A DNA stretch of 64,000 bases from Streptomyces dioscori (lineage in GTDB: Bacteria > Actinomycetota > Actinomycetes > Streptomycetales > Streptomycetaceae): assembly GCF_003024195.1 (NCBI RefSeq), contig NZ_KZ679040.1, positions 649,164 to 713,163 on the forward strand, written 5' to 3'. Below, one piece after another: positions 58,985 to 64,000 of the stretch (the first letter of the stretch is position 1; every line of letters starts with the position of its first letter). The notes beneath the pieces were generated by a model, which saw nothing but the letters and a program-made list of their open reading frames with translations, was not told where the DNA came from and searched no databases. The position numbers and the translations under genes were made by a program.

Positions 58985-60334
58985 GTGCAGGAATGGGGAG
59001 CGACCACAGCGACCACAGTCGTACCGGGTGGACCCGTGCGCGGTGACGCCGTGCGCGGCGAGACCGGACATCGCGGCACCGTGCGAGGTGCCGCGCCGCC
59101 CCGCCGGATCGACCGCGTCATGGCGGTCGTCAACCGCGACCCGCTCACCGCGCCGCACCGCACCCGCAACGACGCGTTCCTGGCCGCCGGGGTCGCCGTG
59201 GTCGCCGTCGTCCTCGCGGTGTTCGTCGTCGACGGACGCCCGCTCGACCCGCTCGGCTGGGCCCTGCTGTCCGGCGCCCATGTGCCGCTCGTGTGGCGGC
59301 GCGGCCGTCCGCTGCTCGTGCTGCTCGCGGTGGCGGCCTGCGCGAGCCCGTACCACGCCCTCGACTACAACCATGCCGTGCCGGTCCCCGCGACCCTCCT
59401 GGCGCTCTACACGGTCGCGGCGACCGGCACGGTACGCCGCACGCTGCTCACCGCCGTCGCCGTCCTCGGCCCGACGCTGGTCGTCAACGGCCTCATCAAC
59501 CCGGACGGGGCCCTGGAGTTCCTGCGGACCTCCGGCTGGATCATCGCCGTCCTGTTCTTCGGCGTCGACGCCCGTTTCTACCGCCAGTACGTGGCCTCCA
59601 TCGTCGAGCGGGCCGAACGCGCCGAACGCACCCGCGAGGAGGAGGCCCGGCGCCGCGTCGCCGAGGAACGGCTGCGGATCGCCCGTGACCTGCACGACCT
59701 GCTCGCGCACAGCATCACCCTGATCGGCGTGCAGACGTCGGTGGCGGCCCATGTCCTCACCGTCGATCCCGGGCGGCTCGACCGCGCGGCCGTCGCCCAG
59801 GCCCTCGACGGCATCGCGGAGACCTGCCGGACGGCCAGGGGAGAGCTGCGTACGACGCTGGAGGTGCTGCGGGCCAACGAGATCGGCGTCAGCGGTTCCT
59901 CGGACGGGCGGGGGCCGCTGCCCGGCCTCGACGGACTGGCCGCGCTCGCGGAGGCGGCCAGGACGGCCGGGGCCGAGGTCGAACTGGACGTCGACGCGGA
60001 CGGCGTACCGCCCTCCGTGGGCGCCGCCGCCTACCGGATCGTGCAGGAGGCGCTCACCAACGCCGTGCGCCACGGCGGCCGGGACGACCTCACCGTCCGG
60101 GTGGGACTGCGGACGGCGGAGGGAGCCCTGCGGGTGCGCGTCACGGACGACGGGACGGGATGCGGTGGACCGGGGACGGCCGGCGGCACGCCGGGGTTCG
60201 GACTCGTGGGGATGCGGGAGCGAGCCCGTAGCGTGGGCGGCACGCTGGACGCAGGACCGGGCCCCACCAAGGGCTTCGAGGTGACCGCAGCGCTGCCGCT
60301 GCCGTTGCCGTCGCACCAGGAGGAGGCCCGATGA
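58985..60334 (+). CDS. Sensor histidine kinase, NarL/LuxR-type
   Basis: 449 residues. About five hydrophobic segments (residues 65-200, such as FLAAGVAVVAVVLAVFVVDG) form the sensor. The HisKA_3 dimerisation helix has H237 in RIARDLHDLLAHSITLIGVQ, followed by a HATPase_c domain (IVQEALTNAVRHGG and GFGLVGMRERARS). GTG 58985 is chosen over the upstream in-frame ATG 58916, whose extension overlaps the MMPL stop region. The stop overlaps the response-regulator start by four bases. Confidence 0.9.
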   Translation: MQEWGATTATTVVPGGPVRGDAVRGETGHRGTVRGAAPPRRIDRVMAVVNRDPLTAPHRTRNDAFLAAGVAVVAVVLAVFVVDGRPLDPLGWALLSGAHVPLVWRRGRPLLVLLAVAACASPYHALDYNHAVPVPATLLALYTVAATGTVRRTLLTAVAVLGPTLVVNGLINPDGALEFLRTSGWIIAVLFFGVDARFYRQYVASIVERAERAERTREEEARRRVAEERLRIARDLHDLLAHSITLIGVQTSVAAHVLTVDPGRLDRAAVAQALDGIAETCRTARGELRTTLEVLRANEIGVSGSSDGRGPLPGLDGLAALAEAARTAGAEVELDVDADGVPPSVGAAAYRIVQEALTNAVRHGGRDDLTVRVGLRTAEGALRVRVTDDGTGCGGPGTAGGTPGFGLVGMRERARSVGGTLDAGPGPTKGFEVTAALPLPLPSHQEEAR

Positions 60335-61017
60335 CGATCCGTGTACTGCTCGCCGACGACCAGACCCTCGTACGGGCCTCGTTCGCGATGCTCGTCGCGT
60401 CGGCCGGGGACATGGAGGTCGTCGCCGAGGCGGGCACCGGGCGGGAGGCGGTGGAGCTGGCCCGTTCCGCGCGGGCCGACCTCGTCGTGATGGACCTGCG
60501 CATGCCCGACCTGGACGGGATCGAGGCGACCCGGCTCATCGCCGCCGACGAGGATCTGGCGGGGGTCAGGGTGCTGGTCCTGACGACGTACGACACCGAC
60601 GAGCACATCGTCGACGCGCTGCGGGCCGGGGCGTCCGGCTTCCTGGTGAAGGACATCCGGCCGGCCGAACTCCTCGACGCCATCCGGACCGTGGCCGCGG
60701 GGGAGTCCCTGCTCTCGCCGGGCCCGACCGCGCGGCTCATCGCCCGTTTCCTGCGCGCACCCGACACGCTGACGTCCGCGGTGGGCGGCCCCGACGGGCT
60801 GTCCGAACGGGAGCGGCAGGTGCTCGCCCTGGTCGCGCGCGGGCTCAACAACACCGAGATCGCCGAGGCGCTCGGGCTCAGCCCGCTGACGGCGAAGACC
60901 CATGTCAGCCGGATCATGGGCAAGTTGGGGGCGCGCGACCGGGCGCAGCTGGTGATCGTGGCGTACGAGTCGGGGCTGGTGATACCCGGGGCGTCAGGGG
61001 CATCCGGGGCGGTGTGA
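60331..61017 (+). CDS. LuxR/NarL-type response regulator
   Basis: 228 residues. A receiver domain has phosphoacceptor D55 in VVMDLRMPDLDG and a switch Lys in GFLVKDIRP. A LuxR helix-turn-helix lies in the C-terminus (LSERERQVLALVARGLNNTE). It is co-translated with the upstream kinase and is expected to regulate genes nearby, the MMPL transporter being the first candidate. The target is not shown by the sequence. Confidence 0.92.
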   Translation: MTIRVLLADDQTLVRASFAMLVASAGDMEVVAEAGTGREAVELARSARADLVVMDLRMPDLDGIEATRLIAADEDLAGVRVLVLTTYDTDEHIVDALRAGASGFLVKDIRPAELLDAIRTVAAGESLLSPGPTARLIARFLRAPDTLTSAVGGPDGLSERERQVLALVARGLNNTEIAEALGLSPLTAKTHVSRIMGKLGARDRAQLVIVAYESGLVIPGASGASGAV

Positions 61018-61125
61018 GCGATACGGGGGTGCGGGGGCATTGCCCTGTCCCTCGGGCCGCACTAGTTTCACCGCCGACATCCCACGTCCCATGTCTTCCG
61101 TCTTCTGTCCCAGTAGGGGTGAGCC

Positions 61126-62355
61126 GTGTTCATCAAGAGCCGTCTTCGTCCAACCGCCCTCGCCGCTGTCGTCGCCGGGCTCGCCGCCGCGTTCGGGTCC
61201 CCCGGGACCGCGAACGCGGCGGGCCCCGCGGATCGGCCGGCGCGGGGCTGCGTCTCCTCCGTCCCCTTCGCGGCCGGGGAGAACGGCTACGACACGTACC
61301 GCATCCCCGCCACCGTCACGACCAAGGCCGGCACGGTGCTTGCCTTCGCCGAGGGCAGACACAACGGCGCCGGGGACACCGGCAACATCGACGTCGTCCT
61401 CAGACGGTCCGGCGACGGCGGCTGTACGTGGGGACCGCTGAGCGTCGTCGCCGCCGGTGAGGGCGACACCCGCGGCAACCCCGCGCCCGTGGTCGACCCC
61501 CGGACCGGGAAGGTCGTCCTCCTCACGTCCTACAACAGCGGTGCTGTGACCGAGGCGCAGATAATGCGCGGCGAGGTCACGCAGGAGGAGAGCCGGCGGG
61601 TCTTCGTGCAGACCAGCCGGGACGGCGGGCGCCGTTTCAGTGCGCCCTGGGAGATCACCGCCGCCGTGAAGCTGCCGGGATGGCGGTGGTACGCCACCGG
61701 GCCCGGGCACGCGATCGCGCTGACCCGGGGGCCGCATGCCGGGCGGCTCGTCGTGCCCGCCAATCACTCGGCCGCGCCGCCGTCCGGCTCCGCCGACACC
61801 GGGCAGGAGGCCAGGTACTACGGGGCGCACGCCCTCTACAGCGACGACGGCGGGGTGTCGTGGCGGATCGGGTTCGTGGACGACTCGTACGACGGGGCCG
61901 ACAACGCGAACGAGAGTGCTGTGGCGCAACTGCCCGACGGGCGGCTGTACTTCAGCTCCCGCGATCAGAACGGGAGCAGTGCGGGCAACCGGCTCGACAG
62001 CTACTCCAGTGACGGGGGTGCCACGCTCGACCGGCCGTTCCGGGTGCAGTCGACGCTGGCCGATGTGCCTGTCGTGCAGGGGAGTGTGTTGCAGGTGGCC
62101 GGTCCTGCGGGGGCGCCGCTGCTGTTCTCGGGGCCGTCCGTGCCGACGGTTCGGCAGGCGATGGCTGTGTGGCGGAGTGGGGATGGTGGGGGGAGCTTCA
62201 CGAAGGCGCTGACGCTGTCGGGGGAGCGGGCCGCGTATTCGGACCTGGTCCAGTTGGCTGGGGCCGGGGGGAGGGTGGGGGTGCTGTACGAGACGGGCAC
62301 GACGGGACCGTACGAACGGATCGCCTTCCGGCGGGTGGACGCGGATGAGCTGTAA
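61126..62355 (+). CDS. Secreted exo-alpha-sialidase
   Basis: 409 residues with a Sec signal (ALAAVVAGLAAAFGSPGTANA). The FRIP-like YRIPATV comes first in the mature part. Five Asp-box repeats follow (SGDGGCTW, SRDGGRRF, SDDGGVSW, SSDGGATL, SGDGGGSF), marking a six-bladed propeller of the GH33 type. A catalytic Tyr/Glu pair is likely but not assigned here. It removes terminal sialic acid from glycans. The GTG start has GGGGTGAGCC upstream. It converges on a DapA/NanA-type gene. Confidence 0.9.
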   Translation: MFIKSRLRPTALAAVVAGLAAAFGSPGTANAAGPADRPARGCVSSVPFAAGENGYDTYRIPATVTTKAGTVLAFAEGRHNGAGDTGNIDVVLRRSGDGGCTWGPLSVVAAGEGDTRGNPAPVVDPRTGKVVLLTSYNSGAVTEAQIMRGEVTQEESRRVFVQTSRDGGRRFSAPWEITAAVKLPGWRWYATGPGHAIALTRGPHAGRLVVPANHSAAPPSGSADTGQEARYYGAHALYSDDGGVSWRIGFVDDSYDGADNANESAVAQLPDGRLYFSSRDQNGSSAGNRLDSYSSDGGATLDRPFRVQSTLADVPVVQGSVLQVAGPAGAPLLFSGPSVPTVRQAMAVWRSGDGGGSFTKALTLSGERAAYSDLVQLAGAGGRVGVLYETGTTGPYERIAFRRVDADEL

Positions 62356-62359
62356 GGCT

Positions 62360-62548
62360 CTTTCCTCGCCCCCGCCGCCCCTACCCATTCCCGTCCACAC
62401 ATGGGGCTGCGCCCCTCGCCCCCTTTGTCCTCAAACGCCGGACGGGCTGAAAACGTTTCAGCCCGTCCGGCGTTTGAGGACCGGGGGTTCGGGGGCTGGC
62501 CCCCGAGTCGTTGACGGGAACGGGTAGGGGCGGCGGGGGCGAGGAAAA
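62360..62548. repeat. Palindromic repeat R2, copy 3
   Basis: Between convergent sialidase and aldolase genes. The inner inverted repeat 62427-62452 / 62456-62481 is 26 bp, perfect, with a 3-base loop. Outer arms CCGCCCCTACCC and GGGTAGGGGCGG flank it. It is the most symmetric of the copies. Confidence 0.9.
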
Positions 62549-62551
62549 GGG

Positions 62552-63487
62552 CTACAGCAAACCCGCGCCCGCCAAGAACTTCCCCACCCCTTCGATCTCC
62601 TCCGCGGACAGCGGGACCTGCGGGTCCGCGACCGCCGCGCATGCGATCACCCCCCTCAACTGCAGCGCCGCTTTGAACGCGCCGAGGGCGGAGGAAGAAC
62701 CCCCCATCCGCCCCCCGTCCCCCACCCGCACCATCCCGAACAGCGCACACAACCGCTCCTGTTCGGCCCGCGCCAAGGCCCATTCACCCTCCCGGCAGAG
62801 CCGGTACAGCCGCACGTACCCCGCAGGGTCGACGTTCGCGAGCCCAGGCACCGCCCCGTCCGCCCCCATCGCGAGCGCGGAGTCGACGACCAGTTCGGAC
62901 CCGGTCAGCACGCTGAAGCCGGTGATGGAGGAGTCCGCCCGGGCGCCCGTGACGACCGAACGGAACGCGCCTTCGTCCCCGCTGGAGTCCTTGAGCCCGG
63001 CGAGCGTCCCCTCGGCCGCCAGTTCGAGGACCAGTTCGGCGGGCAGCTTGGAGTGGACGGCGACCGGCAGGTCGTACGCGAGGACCGGCACCGGCGAACG
63101 CGCGGCGACGAGACGGTAGTGGCGGGCGATCTCCGCCGGATGGGTGCGCGTGTAGAAGGGCGCCGTCACGACCACCGCGTCGGCGCCCGCGTCCGTGACG
63201 TACCGGACGTGGTCGAGGACGCGCGGGGTCGTCATGTCGATGGCCCCGGCGAGGACGGGCACCCCGCCGGACACGTGCCCGACGACCGTCTCGACGACCA
63301 GCCGACGCTGATGGTCCGTCAAGTACGCGGCCTCGGAGGACGTTCCGAGGACGAACAAGCCGTCCACCCCGCTCTCCAGCAGGTGGTCGACCAGTCGGAC
63401 GAGTGAGGGGACGTCCACCTCGCGGTCCGGTGTCAGGGGCGTGCAGACGGGCGGTACGACACCGGTCAGCGGGGCGGGAAGGGTCAT
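62552..63487 (-). CDS. Dihydrodipicolinate synthase/N-acetylneuraminate lyase-family aldolase
   Basis: 311 residues of a TIM-barrel class I aldolase. It has LVLLGTSSEAAYL-like glycine loop (GLFVLGTSSEAAYLT), APFYTRTHPAEIARHY (Tyr of the proton relay), LAGLKDSSGD with the Schiff-base Lys and MGADGAVPGLANVDP. Substrates of the family include pyruvate with aspartate semialdehyde or sialic acid. Its place beside a sialidase and a peptide-type ABC transporter favours a NanA-like role over DapA, but this is inference. ATG 63487 follows GGAG and overlaps the ABC gene by four bases. Confidence 0.85.
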   Translation of the reverse strand: MTLPAPLTGVVPPVCTPLTPDREVDVPSLVRLVDHLLESGVDGLFVLGTSSEAAYLTDHQRRLVVETVVGHVSGGVPVLAGAIDMTTPRVLDHVRYVTDAGADAVVVTAPFYTRTHPAEIARHYRLVAARSPVPVLAYDLPVAVHSKLPAELVLELAAEGTLAGLKDSSGDEGAFRSVVTGARADSSITGFSVLTGSELVVDSALAMGADGAVPGLANVDPAGYVRLYRLCREGEWALARAEQERLCALFGMVRVGDGGRMGGSSSALGAFKAALQLRGVIACAAVADPQVPLSAEEIEGVGKFLAGAGLL

Positions 63488-64000
63488 CGAGGCTCCTTCG
63501 GGGGATCGGCCGTGGTGACCGCCTGCGCGACCAGGTCCCGGGTCGACAGGCCGTCCTCCACAGGATGGTGGCAGCGGAAGCGGTGCCCCGGCGTAGACGC
63601 GGCCGAGAAGTCCGGCATGGACTCGGCGCACACGGCGTCCGCCTTCCAGCAGCGCGTACGGAAGGGGCAGCCGCTCGGTGGGCGGGTGGCCGACGGGACG
63701 GGTCCGACGAGCGGGATCGGGTCGATGGGGTCGAGCAGGCCGGGCGTCGCCGAGAAGAGGGCGCGGGTGTACGGGTGCCGGGACCGGTCGGTCACCTCGT
63801 CGGCCGGGGACTCCTCGACGATCCGGCCGAGGTACATGGTGATGACGCGGTCGCTCATCCTCCGTACGGTCTGGATGTCGTGCGAGACGAAGACCAGGGC
63901 CAGGCCGAGCCGTTCCTTCAGGTCGAGGAGGAGGTTGAGGATCTGGGCGCGGACCGAGACGTCGAGCGCGCTCGTCGGTTCGTCGGCGACCACCAGGTCC
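63484..64000 (-). CDS. Oligopeptide-type ABC transporter ATP-binding protein, truncated by window end
   Basis: Only the C-terminal part (about 172 codons) is in view. It shows Walker B VVADEPTSALDVSVRAQI, the H-loop FVSHDIQTVRRM, and the OppD/F C-terminal signature PSGCPFRTRCWKADAVC. The family supplies energy for uptake of peptides, nickel or sugars. The stop overlaps the aldolase start (ATGA), so the aldolase belongs to the same operon. The missing N-terminus, including Walker A, lies beyond 64000. Confidence 0.88.
   Translation of the reverse strand, partial: DLVVADEPTSALDVSVRAQILNLLLDLKERLGLALVFVSHDIQTVRRMSDRVITMYLGRIVEESPADEVTDRSRHPYTRALFSATPGLLDPIDPIPLVGPVPSATRPPSGCPFRTRCWKADAVCAESMPDFSAASTPGHRFRCHHPVEDGLSTRDLVAQAVTTADPPKEPR

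Noticed and set aside
62511..63119. Plus-strand open frame opposite the aldolase gene
   Set aside because: Ser/Pro/Thr-rich antisense product with no domain; the minus-strand aldolase has clear motifs.

Overview
The window is high-GC actinobacterial DNA, almost certainly the chromosome core of a streptomycete. The GC content is very high and GTG starts are common. Actinobacterial signatures include a CIRCE-controlled hrcA-dnaJ pair, a tricorn protease, long-form LeuA with a leucine leader peptide, a TTA-containing gene and the SpoIIE/histidine-kinase families. No plasmid, prophage, insertion sequence, CRISPR array, rRNA or tRNA gene was found.

Layout. 1-363: tandem 114-bp repeats. 364-7147 (+): comEA-comEC, arylamine N-acetyltransferase, a YceI-domain protein, a small acidic protein and holA. 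7148-7718: repeat-rich gap. Then rpsT (-) diverges from lepA (+), followed by a long-chain acyl-CoA synthetase. 12283-19828: a signalling block with a response regulator, a seven-HAMP hybrid histidine kinase (both -) and a divergent SpoIIE-type phosphatase (+). 19925-23043: hemW (+), then DUF3097 and metallo-beta-lactamase-fold genes (-). 23211-27408: CIRCE, hrcA-dnaJ, nitronate monooxygenase and rsmE. 27895-34350: lipoprotein, tricorn protease, HIT protein, RNase Z and adenosine deaminase. 34368-37168: MFS transporter (-) and PfkB kinase (+). 37388-42136: phoH (interrupted by an intein)-ybeY-CNNM/CBS-mmcQ-cytidine deaminase-like. 42540-45958: three secreted or surface protein genes, two of them resembling the WxL/DUF916 surface-protein system of Firmicutes. 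45837-47515 (-): an amt-glnK pair whose amt carries an in-frame amber codon. 47736: era. 48900-51520 (-): GH1 beta-glucosidase and MFS transporter. 51632-53013 (-): an M4 protealysin-like protease with its emfourin-type inhibitor. 53605-56382: leuA with leader peptide, and a TerB-like protein. 56777-62355: MMPL transporter, two-component system and sialidase. 62552-64000 (-): a DapA/NanA-family aldolase and a truncated oligopeptide ABC ATPase.

The order phoH-ybeY-CNNM-cdd-era is the usual actinobacterial arrangement, but here about 5.6 kb (the surface-protein locus plus amt-glnK) lies between cdd and era.

The most notable items are: (1) a probable class 3 (W-C-T) intein with an apparently intact LAGLIDADG endonuclease, inserted just before the Walker B segment of PhoH; (2) the WxL/DUF916-like locus, in which each of three genes has a related 15-bp palindrome 78-94 bp before its start and the first gene carries a TTA codon; (3) a 39-bp repeat present in two unrelated genes in different reading frames; (4) a nonsense-mutated ammonium transporter behind a plausible GlnR operator; (5) a cytidine-deaminase-like protein with no cysteine at all; (6) a SpoIIE phosphatase whose ATPase domain is split by about 260 residues of Pro/Gly/Ala-rich sequence; and (7) three families of dispersed intergenic repeats filling nearly every long gap.
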